NCBI RefSeq assembly: GCF_002270485.1
Contig: NZ_NQOG01000012.1
Span: forward strand, 1 to 64,000
Reading direction: 5' to 3'
From: Anaerostipes hominis (ex Lee et al. 2021)
Lineage (GTDB): Bacteria; Bacillota; Clostridia; Lachnospirales; Lachnospiraceae
Length of the DNA stretch: 64,000 nt
The position numbers and the translations under genes were made by a program. A model generated the notes under the pieces. That model was given only the letters and a program-made list of their open reading frames with translations, had not been told where the DNA came from and made no database searches. Shown here piece after piece: positions 16,472 to 25,292 of this stretch; within the stretch, counting starts at the first letter, position 1, and every line of letters begins with the position of its first letter.

Positions 16472-17512
16472 ATGAAAGCTATGAGACTTCATGAAATAGG
16501 GAAATTTACACTGGACGAAGTGGAAGTTCCAAAGCCGCAGGGACACGAGATCCTTGTGAAGGTGGAAGCCTGCGGGATATGCGGCTCCGACATTCCCAGA
16601 GTCTATGAGCTGGGAACAAAGGTTTATCCGGTTACCCTCGGACATGAATACGTGGGCACGGTTGTGAGTGCCGGAAGTGAGGAGGATCAGGAACTTATTG
16701 GGAAAACCGGAGCAGTCTATCCGGTGGTTCCGTGCATGGAATGCCCCAGCTGCCGGATCGGCCAGTATGCCCAGTGTGAGAGCTACAAGAATTTGGGTTC
16801 CAGAACGGACGGCGGCTTTGCCGAGTACTGTCTGCTACCTTCGAGGAAACACCTTATATTCCCTGAAAATACAAAGGTATCTGCCGAACAGCTGGCTCTT
16901 GTGGAGCCTGCCTGTGTGGCCCTCCATGCGATTCGCAAGGGGGAGATCAAAGGCGGAGATACGGCAGTGATCTTCGGTGCAGGGCCCATCGGCATCCTGA
17001 CGGCCCGCTGGTGCGGACTGTTCGGCATCCAGGCCGTATTGGTGGAGATCAGTGAGGAAAAAACAGAGTTTGCCAGGGAAAAAGGACTGGAAGTCATAAG
17101 TCCTGCGGACGGAGAGATACCGGAACAGATCCGGGCAATGACCGGAGGACACATGGCGGACGCAGTTATCGAAGGGACCGGAAGTTCTCCGGCGTGGAAT
17201 CAGGCAGTGGAATGTTTAAAACCTTTTGGAATGCTGGTGCTTCTTGGAAATCCTCATCAGGACACAGTGCTCAAACTTGACAGCCACAGCCAGATACTGA
17301 GGAAAGAGTTACGGCTTACCGGGGTGTGGAATAATTACTATAATGACCTTCCGTTCAACGAATGGCAGTATACCGCGGACAGGATCGCCGATAAAAGTCT
17401 GAAAGTAGACGACCTGATCACCCACAGCGCCGATCTTGAACACCTGAAGGAATTGTTTGACCAGATATATAACAGAGAAATAACCATATGCAAGGCCGTC
17501 TGCCGGCCTTAA
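16472..17512 (+). CDS. Zinc-dependent hexitol-phosphate dehydrogenase, GatD-like (copy 2)
   Basis: ATG 16472 has GGGGGAT 7 bases upstream. The 346-residue protein is closely related to the copy at 13650. It has catalytic zinc residues in ACGICGSD and GHEY, structural cysteines in CMECPSCRIGQYAQC, and the NAD loop GAGPIGIL. Both copies end in the same pattern (EQIY..EITICKA / DQIY..EITICKA), so they arose by duplication. Retention of both within one operon suggests distinct steps. A strong terminator follows. Confidence 0.85.
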   Translation: MKAMRLHEIGKFTLDEVEVPKPQGHEILVKVEACGICGSDIPRVYELGTKVYPVTLGHEYVGTVVSAGSEEDQELIGKTGAVYPVVPCMECPSCRIGQYAQCESYKNLGSRTDGGFAEYCLLPSRKHLIFPENTKVSAEQLALVEPACVALHAIRKGEIKGGDTAVIFGAGPIGILTARWCGLFGIQAVLVEISEEKTEFAREKGLEVISPADGEIPEQIRAMTGGHMADAVIEGTGSSPAWNQAVECLKPFGMLVLLGNPHQDTVLKLDSHSQILRKELRLTGVWNNYYNDLPFNEWQYTADRIADKSLKVDDLITHSADLEHLKELFDQIYNREITICKAVCRP

Positions 17513-17518
17513 AAATAA

Positions 17519-17563
17519 AAGTCTGTATCACTCCTATAGTCGGAGGAGGATACAGACTTTTTC
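17519..17563 (+). terminator. Terminator of the mannose-type PTS operon
   Basis: AAGTCTGTATC (17519-17529) pairs exactly with GATACAGACTT (17549-17559), with an inner CTCC/GGAG pairing, and T5 follows. Confidence 0.9.
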
Positions 17564-17624
17564 ATTTCAGTAGGAAAGTTCTGCGACCTTCCCCATGAAA
17601 TAAAAACGCTCTGCAGGTTGTGCA

Positions 17625-17667
17625 CAGATGCGTAAGGAAATCATTTGACTACGTCAAATCGCATCTG
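17625..17667. repeat. Nested palindrome upstream of sdaAB
   Basis: The outer arms CAGATGCG (17625-17632) and CGCATCTG (17660-17667) enclose ATTTGAC-TAC-GTCAAAT (17643-17659), leaving 10 unpaired bases on one side. The inner palindrome matches the one before the marR gene at 59160-59176 except for the central bases. It may be a MarR-type operator or a small structured repeat. The remaining bases of 17564-17770 show no gene. Confidence 0.6.
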
Positions 17668-17770
17668 GCACGCAAAGTTTAAAAGCCCCTCAAAGATTGA
17701 GATTATTCATAAAATCAGAAAAACGAAACATACTGATGAAAAGTAAAAAACAAACAATGGAGATAAACAC

Positions 17771-18433
17771 ATGAATTTGTATGACATTATGGGGCCGGTT
17801 ATGGTAGGCCCGTCCAGTTCCCACACGGCAGGAGCTGTCAGGATTGGCCTGATTTCCAGGAAGCTTTTAGGAGAGAAAGTTCAAAAGGCCGAGATTTTAT
17901 TTCACGGTTCTTTTTTTGCCACCGGTATCGGACACGGCACAGACCGGGCAGTCATCGCGGGACTTTTGGGAATGGCACAGGATGACCTGAGGATTCCGAA
18001 AAGCCTTGAGCTGGCCCGGAAACAGGGAATGGAATGGACGTTTGGAAGAGCGCACTTGAAAGATGTTCATCCAAACAGTGTAAAGCTGTGCCTCACAGGA
18101 GAAAGCGGAAGAAAACTTGAAATCGTGGCGAGCTCTCCCGGAGGCGGAAGAGTGGAGATCTGTCAGATGGATGGTCTTTACACGTCTTTTTCCGGTGATA
18201 TGCCTGTACTGATCGTTCACAACCAGGACAGCCCCGGACATGTGTCTGCGGCTGCATCTCTGCTTGCAGACGCAGGAATAAATATAGCGTCCATGCGGCT
18301 CTCCAGGGATCGGAGAAACGGCAGTGCGGTCATGGTGCTGGAATGTGATCAAGAGATACCGGAAAAAACGGTGAGACAGATCGAAAAGATGAAAGGAATC
18401 CAAAAAGCCGCCAGTCTGGCGGGCATGGATTGA
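17771..18433 (+). CDS. sdaAB: L-serine dehydratase, iron-sulfur dependent, beta subunit
   Basis: This 220-residue protein has the serine dehydratase beta motif VGPSSSHTAGAVRIG near its start and a C-terminal ACT domain (VLIVHNQDSPGHVSAAASLLA, split over the first helix, about 148-220). With the alpha subunit it deaminates L-serine to pyruvate and ammonia. It lies 11 bp before sdaAA. The ACT domain may sense serine. Confidence 0.93.
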   Translation: MNLYDIMGPVMVGPSSSHTAGAVRIGLISRKLLGEKVQKAEILFHGSFFATGIGHGTDRAVIAGLLGMAQDDLRIPKSLELARKQGMEWTFGRAHLKDVHPNSVKLCLTGESGRKLEIVASSPGGGRVEICQMDGLYTSFSGDMPVLIVHNQDSPGHVSAAASLLADAGINIASMRLSRDRRNGSAVMVLECDQEIPEKTVRQIEKMKGIQKAASLAGMD

Positions 18434-18444
18434 GGTGAAGGAAC

Positions 18445-19335
18445 ATGGGCTTTATATCGATGGCGGATATGGAAAAGGCGGCAGCAGCTGCGGGGATTCC
18501 TCTCTGGAAAGCGGTCATGGAGGAAGACATGAAAGAGCGCAGTGTATCAATGCAGGAGACAATGGATAAGATGAGGGAGCGTTATCATGCCATGAAACAT
18601 GCAGATGAGGACTATGAGCAGAATTTAAAATCTTTCAGCGGCCTGTCCGGCGGTGACGGTGCAAACATGCATCGGTTTGTCCGGGAAGGAGAAGCCGTCT
18701 CCGGCGGCTTTATGGGGATGGTCGTCACAAGAGCATTGAAAATGGGAGAATCCAACGCCTGCATGAAACGGATTGTGGCTGCGCCCACGGCAGGAGCCTG
18801 CGGCGTGGTGCCGGCAGTCTTTCTGACGTATGAACAGTTTTATCGGATACCGGAAAGAACGATGATCGAGGGGCTTTTCATGGCCGCTGGAGCCGGTCAG
18901 GTCATTGCCCGCAGAGCCAGTATTTCCGGTGCACAGGGCGGCTGCCAGGCGGAGGTTGGGACCGCGTCTGCTATGTGCGCGGCGGCGCTGACCTCCATTC
19001 GGGGAGGAAGTAATGAACAGATCCTTTCGGCAGGAGCATTTGCCATGAAAAGCCTGCTCGGACTGGTCTGCGATCCTCTGGGAGGACTGGTGGAAATTCC
19101 GTGCATCAGAAGAAATGTGGCGGGAGCCGTCAGCGCAGTGGCCTGTTCGGACATGGCGATGGCTGGAATTCTTACGAGAGTGCCATTTGACGAGGTGATC
19201 GATGCCATGGGAGAAATCGGAGAAATGATGCCGGGAGGACTCAAAGAGACAAGCCAGGCAGGGCTTGCCGTCACAGAGACCGGAAAAAGGGTCGCTCTCG
19301 ATCTGGCCCAGAGGAATCAGACTCCCCAATGTTAA
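18445..19335 (+). CDS. sdaAA: L-serine dehydratase, iron-sulfur dependent, alpha subunit
   Basis: This 296-residue catalytic subunit carries the cysteines that bind the [4Fe-4S] cluster: one in APTAGACGVVP and two in VCDPLGGLVEIPC. It is a full-length alpha chain of the two-subunit enzyme of Firmicutes. It is cotranscribed with sdaAB and ends at a bidirectional terminator shared with the convergent gatY. Confidence 0.93.
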   Translation: MGFISMADMEKAAAAAGIPLWKAVMEEDMKERSVSMQETMDKMRERYHAMKHADEDYEQNLKSFSGLSGGDGANMHRFVREGEAVSGGFMGMVVTRALKMGESNACMKRIVAAPTAGACGVVPAVFLTYEQFYRIPERTMIEGLFMAAGAGQVIARRASISGAQGGCQAEVGTASAMCAAALTSIRGGSNEQILSAGAFAMKSLLGLVCDPLGGLVEIPCIRRNVAGAVSAVACSDMAMAGILTRVPFDEVIDAMGEIGEMMPGGLKETSQAGLAVTETGKRVALDLAQRNQTPQC

Positions 19336-19340
19336 AAAAA

Positions 19341-19370
19341 TACCCGGCCTGTAAATGTTAAGGCCGGGTA
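19341..19370. terminator. Bidirectional terminator between sdaAA and gatY
   Basis: TACCCGGCCT (19341-19350) pairs exactly with AGGCCGGGTA (19361-19370). An A7 run precedes it, giving a T-run on the minus strand, and a T-containing tail follows on the plus strand. Confidence 0.85.
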
Positions 19371-19389
19371 TAAGTATCTTTATTTTAAT

Positions 19390-20280
<891 letters not shown>

Positions 20281-20316
20281 TTAGTTTAACCATTTACATT
20301 ATAAAAAAACCGGGGG

Positions 20317-20341
20317 TGAAAATCTTTTCAGGTTATGAAAA
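20317..20341. promoter_or_regulatory. Operator-like triple half-site, gatY-rpiR intergenic
   Basis: TGAAAA-N2-TTTTCA-N5-TGAAAA. A further TGAAAA lies at 20346-20351. The same 25-bp arrangement in inverted orientation lies at 25209-25233 before the kinase-fructose PTS operon. It lies just before the likely rpiR -10 (TATAAT 20357-20362), in the place expected for a repressor. RpiR is the probable binder. Confidence 0.7.
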
Positions 20342-20398
20342 CGGATGAAAATCATGTATAATAAAAAAGATCTTTCACACAGACAGGAGGGACGAGTG

Positions 20399-21151
20399 AT
20401 GATTATTGAAATAAACAGCAAGATTGCAGAAAATCTGTCCAAGACCGAATTGGGAGTTGTCAACTATATCAATGACAATGAGGACAAACTTTCAGACCTG
20501 TCCATAGTAGATATTGCTTTTGAAACATTTTCCTCCCCGGCAACCGTGTCCAGAGCCATCCGCAAATGCGGGATCAATGGGTTTAACGAGCTGCGGTATA
20601 AATTAACGGCAAAGACGGAAGATACAGAAGTGAAAGACTTGAATGAAATCATGAACAAGTCTCTGATCGAGGCGACTTCCGTGATTGAGCATATGTCCAT
20701 TCCCAATGTGCTGGATATTCTGCATGCCATGAAGGATGCCAAAAGGGTTCTGATCTTTTCCAGAGGGCCTACACACTTGGTGGCGCAGGAGCTGAGCATG
20801 AAGCTTCAGGTGCTGGATTTTTTTGTGGTGGATGTGGAAGACCCGCAGATCATGAGGATCATGTCAAAGAACTTACAGGAAGATGAGGTTGTGATCATCC
20901 TGTCGTTAAACGGGGAGACCAAGGAGCTGATCGACTCAGCCAGGAACGCAAAACTCAGAGGCTGTAAGGTGATCACGCTCTGCTGCAGCAGTACCAGTGA
21001 GCTATTTGAGTATTCAGATTATACATGGCTCGGATACAAACACTCTCACATTGCAATAAGAAACTATGAGGTAACGTCCAGGCTTCCGCTGTACATTATG
21101 TGCCGAATCCTCGTAGACTTTTTAGTCGAGAATATAGACCATAAAAAATAA
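20399..21151 (+). CDS. RpiR/MurR-family transcriptional regulator
   Basis: This 250-residue protein has an N-terminal HTH_6 domain (IVDIAFETFSSPATVSRAIRK) and a C-terminal SIS domain (about 105-230, RVLIFSRGPTHLVAQELSMK) that would bind a sugar phosphate. ATG 20399 has AGGAGGG 6 bases upstream; an ATG at 20345 would put the start within the operator. It is divergent from gatY. It probably senses a tagatose or fructose phosphate and controls gatY and the kinase/fructose-PTS operon through the shared site. Confidence 0.88.
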   Translation: MIIEINSKIAENLSKTELGVVNYINDNEDKLSDLSIVDIAFETFSSPATVSRAIRKCGINGFNELRYKLTAKTEDTEVKDLNEIMNKSLIEATSVIEHMSIPNVLDILHAMKDAKRVLIFSRGPTHLVAQELSMKLQVLDFFVVDVEDPQIMRIMSKNLQEDEVVIILSLNGETKELIDSARNAKLRGCKVITLCCSSTSELFEYSDYTWLGYKHSHIAIRNYEVTSRLPLYIMCRILVDFLVENIDHKK

Positions 21152-21174
21152 GGCCCAAAGAGGCCTTATTTTTT
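21143..21174. terminator. Bidirectional terminator after rpiR
   Basis: AAAAAATAAGGCC (21143-21155) and GGCCTTATTTTTT (21162-21174) are exact inverse complements around a 6-nt loop. It serves rpiR and the convergent XRE gene. Confidence 0.85.
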
Positions 21175-21189
21175 GTCCATTCTTGTATT

Positions 21190-21429
21190 CTATTCATGAT
21201 ATCCAGGGGAAGACGACTTCTTCGGATAAGGTGTGACAGCATCTGTACGGTCCATCAGATAATCCAGGCTGGTATTATAAAAATCTGCTAAAAGCAGCAG
21301 ATTTTCAACTGTAGGGATTGATTCCCCTGTCTCATATTTTGAAATAGTACTTTGGCTGATTCCGGTCTCCATTTGTACTCTTAATTGGGTGATATCCCTG
21401 GAAACCCGGATGAACTTTATATTCTTCAT
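21190..21429 (-). CDS. XRE-family helix-turn-helix regulator
   Basis: This 79-residue single-domain protein has QLRVQMETGISQSTISKYETGE, the classical Cro/CI helix-turn-helix, here at residues about 15-36, then LADFYNTSLDYLMDRTD, the common tail of small XRE repressors. The ATG at 21429 has GGAGGT 7 bases upstream and is preferred to 21444. It is divergent from the large surface protein, whose promoter spacer carries a palindrome it might bind. Confidence 0.82.
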   Translation of the reverse strand: MKNIKFIRVSRDITQLRVQMETGISQSTISKYETGESIPTVENLLLLADFYNTSLDYLMDRTDAVTPYPKKSSSPGYHE

Positions 21430-21583
21430 TTCTGTTACCTCCATACTATGATTCTCTCAAAAAAAAGATATATAATTTATGATAGGATGATATAAATTAT
21501 TCCAATATTGAATATTAAGGCTAAGGGTACAGAATCACTTGGTTTTCTTACATTGTAATATTTCTCAGAGGAGGTAGAAAAAC

Positions 21584-21612
21584 TTGACATTTATTCTTAT
21601 TAAGAATAATAT
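21584..21612 (+). promoter_or_regulatory. Promoter with palindrome in the spacer, before the surface protein
   Basis: TTGACA (21584-21589), 17-bp spacer, TAATAT (21607-21612). The spacer and -10 start hold TATTCTT-ATT-AAGAATA (21592-21608). A bound protein there would block polymerase; the divergent XRE protein is the obvious candidate. Confidence 0.65.
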
Positions 21613-21678
21613 ATTCTTGTATCGAATAAACAGATATGGATTGAAACAAAACAATGTAAACAACAGGAGGTACGTAGT

Positions 21679-24600
21679 ATGAAAAAGAAGCTTACGGGGA
21701 AACGTCTTCGTAAATCGGCAGTGAGCCTGGCATTATCAATGGCAATGGTGTGCTCGACAGGGGCACCGGCTTTTGCTGCAGGACCAGTCTCAAATAAGGC
21801 AGTAAATGAGGCAGTGAAAAGAGCGACGGAAGGACTGAGCTTCTCCGTTGGGGGAGCAGCCTATGAGAATGGGGCTTCCATTCCTTGGGGAGCAACTGTC
21901 AAAGTGGAGGGAACTACAGATGAAAGTACATACAGCTGGAAACAGGATGGAGAAGCCATTGAGGGTGAGGAGTCTTCTATAGATATCTCTGGGAAAGAAA
22001 CGGTAGGACACACTTATACAGTGACGGAGACGTCAGAAGACGGAGAGACCACGTCAGAGGCATCCTTTACTGTAGGAAAAAAAGAGGTCAAAAAATTATC
22101 GTTTTCCGATGAAAAACAGACATATGATGGAAAAAGCCATGAGCTCTCCATCAAAAAGATTGACGGTCTTGATTTTTCTGAGGAAGAGTTTGGAACTGTA
22201 ATACCGGAATACAGTGAGGATACAGTAAATGCCGGAACTGTGACGGTGACGGCGGGTGTGAACAATAAGTATTATGAAGGAACAGCTGCGGGAAGCTATG
22301 AGATAGAGAGAGCAAGTTTAACAGGGAAAAGCCCGGAAGTAAGTGTCTCAGGTGATTTCACTTATACAGGGGAACCTGTGGTGCCCGGCAAGTCTTCGGT
22401 AACCGTAAAAGTAAACGGACAGATTCTGAGGGATAAAGATTATACAGTGGAGTGGTCCGACAATACAAAAACAACAGATACACCAAAGGCCGTGATCACA
22501 GGTGCAGAAGGCGGAAATTATGCTGACAGCAGTGAACAGGTTGAGGTTTCCGGCTTTAAGATTTCAGCAAAAGCGGATGAGAGTCTGACAGCCGATCAGA
22601 CAGCCGATCTTACCTATACCGGATCAGCTCTGACTCCAGTACTGAACGTCATGTCCGGCGATAAGGAGCTGTCAGGTGACACAGATTACACTGTTACTTA
22701 CCACAAAGGAGAAACAGCAGAGGGAGATACAGTAGAGCCGGAAGAGTTGATCAACGCCGGAACCTACACAGCCCAGATCACCGGAACCGGCGATTATGAA
22801 GGATCAAAGGGAAGCGTGACATTTACCATTGCTCCGAAAAAAGTAGGAGAAATGACCGTAAAGCTGGAGGATGAAAGTCAGGATATCACTTATGACGGAA
22901 CGGAAAAGAAGCCTGGCATTAAGGTTACATATGAAGACGGAGAAGAAAAGACATTAGAAGCTGCAGATTTTTCAGTAGAATATAAAAATAATGTCAATGC
23001 TGCGCAAGCAGATGCTGAAGCGGCTCCTACTGCAGCCGTCACCGTCGGGGGTGGAAATTATGAATATACTGGCAGTGATCCTCTGGAGGTAAAATATACA
23101 ATTGAAGCATGTGATATCAGCAGCTATAAAGTGGCATTCGCAGAAGGTGCAGAGACATCATTTGTATACAATGGAAAAGCCCAGGCTCCGGCCGCAAAAG
23201 ATATCATCGTGAAAGAGGGGGATGACAGCACACCATTAACTTCAGATGATTTCACAGTAAAACCGGAGGAGTTAAAAGGAACCAAAGCGGAAAACGGCAT
23301 CAAGGCTGTGGTAGAAGGAGCGGGAAACTATAAAGGAACCGTGGCAGGTGAGACAGCGGAGGCTCTTACCTACAACATTATTCAAAAATCGATCTCAGAT
23401 GTTTCCATTGAAGGCATCCAGGATAAGTACCGCCAAAAGGACGACGGTTCAGCTATTGACGAGCCAGAGGTCGTGGTAAAAGACGGTGATACAGAATTAG
23501 TTCTAGATACTGACTACACTCTGGAATATCAGACGGAAGATGGAACAAAATTAGAAAATGGTGCGGCTGACCTAAAGAATGCAGGACAATATAAACTCGT
23601 GATCACTGCAAAAGAAGGCGGCAACTATAAAGATTCAGCGGAGAAATCATTTGAGATCACAGCGGCTGTGGATATTTCAGATGAAGCTGTAAAAGGTGAA
23701 GTCACCACTTCCTATATTTATGACGGAACAGCCAAGAAACCGGCGGCAGAAGATATCAAGTTGACAGACGGAAAAGGAAGTGTGATCCCGAAGGATGCCT
23801 ACCGTATCAGATCTTATAAAAATACAACAAAGGCGGGAGACAATGCAAGTGTTACCGTAGAAATACTGGATTCCTGCGCGGACTATAAAGGTACAAAAGA
23901 GATTAAGTTTACCATCGCTCCGCAGGATATTTCTGAAAATTACAGCGACAAGGTAACAGGATTGGATGCCGTAACCTATAACGGAAGCGGGCAGACACCA
24001 ACAGTAGAGGTAATGGGACTTACGGAGGAGGATTATACCGTCATATTAAATTCCGGAATTGAGATGCTGAATGCACAGACATATGATGTCGAGATCAATG
24101 GAATCGGCAACTATACAGGAACTATTAAGAAGACATTTACAGTAAATCCTGCCAATGCCGCTGGAAAGCTGACGGTTCCGTATATGCTGGAGGATCAGGT
24201 GTACACAGGTTCAGAGATCAAACCGGATGTAAACTTAAGCGCCATAAACGAGGAAGATGAATCTACATATCCATCAGTAAACCGTTATGCCGACAATGTA
24301 AATACGGGAATGGCAGTTGTATACACAGATGCAGTAGGAAATTATACAGGTACATTTGTGACTGTATTTAAAATCACTGCAAAGGATCTGAGGGATGCAA
24401 AGATCACAGCTGCGGATCAGACCTACACAGGAGGTGAATTAAAACCTGCTGTGACAGTTACAGACGGGTCAAGAGTTCTAAAGGCAGGCACAGATTATGA
24501 TACAGCTTATACAGGAAATATCAATGCGGGAACTGCCAAAGTGACAGTGACCGGCAAAGGTAATTACAAAGGAACAGCAGAAAAGACCTTTAAGATCTCA

Positions 24601-25122
24601 GCGAAATCCATCGCAGGTGCAAAAGTGACCGCGGCAGATAAGACCTATACCGGAAAGAATCTGACGACTTCTGTCACAGTAAAAGACGGCAGCAGGACTT
24701 TAAAATCCGGAACAGACTACACGCTTTCATACAAAAACAACAAAAACCCGGGAACGGCAACAGTGACCGTGACTGGAAAAGGAAATTATGCTGGAAGTGT
24801 ATCAAAGACATTCAAAATCACAGTAAAGGTTTCCAAAGCTTCCCTGACAAGCGCAAAGAAAACATCCAAGAAGGGCCAGCTGAAAATTAAATGGAAGAAG
24901 GTTTCCGGTGCGACAGGATATCAGGTATATGCTGCACAGAATAAAGGCTTTACCAAAAAGGTGAAGAAGGCTACCATCAAATCAGGAAAAACAGCAAGCA
25001 CCACATTAAAGGGACTCACAAAGAAGAAGACTTATTATGTACGCATCCGTGCAACAAAGAAAATTGCAGGAAAGACATACTACGGTGCATGGAGTACGGT
25101 AAAGAAGACAAAAACAAAATAA
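21679..25122 (+). CDS. Large secreted repeat protein with MBG/YDG-like domains
   Basis: This 1147-residue protein begins with a signal peptide (basic start, hydrophobic core, cleavage near APAFAAG, about residue 34). About ten repeats of 70-90 residues follow, each with the pattern Y-(D/T/N)-G-(K/S/T)...P...V...G...L...DY...Y..N..AGTA.VTVTG.GNY.GT...F.I. The last two copies are the most regular. A fibronectin-III-like domain ends it (LKIKWKKVSGATGYQVYAAQ), with a very lysine-rich tail. No LPXTG motif, sortase tail or SLH domain is visible, so it may be released or held by charge. Beta-sandwich repeats of this type are common in adhesins. Confidence 0.8.
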   Translation: MKKKLTGKRLRKSAVSLALSMAMVCSTGAPAFAAGPVSNKAVNEAVKRATEGLSFSVGGAAYENGASIPWGATVKVEGTTDESTYSWKQDGEAIEGEESSIDISGKETVGHTYTVTETSEDGETTSEASFTVGKKEVKKLSFSDEKQTYDGKSHELSIKKIDGLDFSEEEFGTVIPEYSEDTVNAGTVTVTAGVNNKYYEGTAAGSYEIERASLTGKSPEVSVSGDFTYTGEPVVPGKSSVTVKVNGQILRDKDYTVEWSDNTKTTDTPKAVITGAEGGNYADSSEQVEVSGFKISAKADESLTADQTADLTYTGSALTPVLNVMSGDKELSGDTDYTVTYHKGETAEGDTVEPEELINAGTYTAQITGTGDYEGSKGSVTFTIAPKKVGEMTVKLEDESQDITYDGTEKKPGIKVTYEDGEEKTLEAADFSVEYKNNVNAAQADAEAAPTAAVTVGGGNYEYTGSDPLEVKYTIEACDISSYKVAFAEGAETSFVYNGKAQAPAAKDIIVKEGDDSTPLTSDDFTVKPEELKGTKAENGIKAVVEGAGNYKGTVAGETAEALTYNIIQKSISDVSIEGIQDKYRQKDDGSAIDEPEVVVKDGDTELVLDTDYTLEYQTEDGTKLENGAADLKNAGQYKLVITAKEGGNYKDSAEKSFEITAAVDISDEAVKGEVTTSYIYDGTAKKPAAEDIKLTDGKGSVIPKDAYRIRSYKNTTKAGDNASVTVEILDSCADYKGTKEIKFTIAPQDISENYSDKVTGLDAVTYNGSGQTPTVEVMGLTEEDYTVILNSGIEMLNAQTYDVEINGIGNYTGTIKKTFTVNPANAAGKLTVPYMLEDQVYTGSEIKPDVNLSAINEEDESTYPSVNRYADNVNTGMAVVYTDAVGNYTGTFVTVFKITAKDLRDAKITAADQTYTGGELKPAVTVTDGSRVLKAGTDYDTAYTGNINAGTAKVTVTGKGNYKGTAEKTFKISAKSIAGAKVTAADKTYTGKNLTTSVTVKDGSRTLKSGTDYTLSYKNNKNPGTATVTVTGKGNYAGSVSKTFKITVKVSKASLTSAKKTSKKGQLKIKWKKVSGATGYQVYAAQNKGFTKKVKKATIKSGKTASTTLKGLTKKKTYYVRIRATKKIAGKTYYGAWSTVKKTKTK

Positions 25123-25140
25123 TAAATCCATGAGGATATG

Positions 25141-25176
25141 AAATCCCGGAGGCTTTACAGGCTTCCGGGATTTTTC
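25141..25176 (+). terminator. Terminator after the surface protein
   Basis: AAATCCCGGA (25141-25150) pairs with TCCGGGATTT (25163-25172), extended by an inner GGC/GCT pairing, followed by T's. Confidence 0.85.
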
Positions 25177-25208
25177 TAATTTTATGGTATTTGGTCCACT
25201 TTGTTCCG

Positions 25209-25233
25209 TTTTCAGGATATGAAAAGATTTTCA
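25209..25233. promoter_or_regulatory. Operator-like triple half-site before the kinase-PTS operon
   Basis: TTTTCA-N5-TGAAAA-N2-TTTTCA, the inverse of the site at 20317-20341, with flanking bases also shared (CCG before it). It is 60 bp before the kinase start, close to the expected promoter. Confidence 0.7.
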
Positions 25234-25292
25234 TGGAATACTTGTCTATAATAAAGACTGTAAAAAGAGATTGTATTCTATGGAGGAGCAGT

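Noticed and set aside
18625-19329. Long reverse-strand open frame of 234 codons opposite sdaAA
   Set aside because: It lies wholly opposite a clear serine dehydratase gene, has no ribosome site or family motif, and its composition is that of a shadow frame.
20336-20352. Catabolite-response element (cre) before rpiR
   Set aside because: TGAAAACGGATGAAAA departs from the cre consensus in its right half and is better explained by the repeated TGAAAA half-sites.
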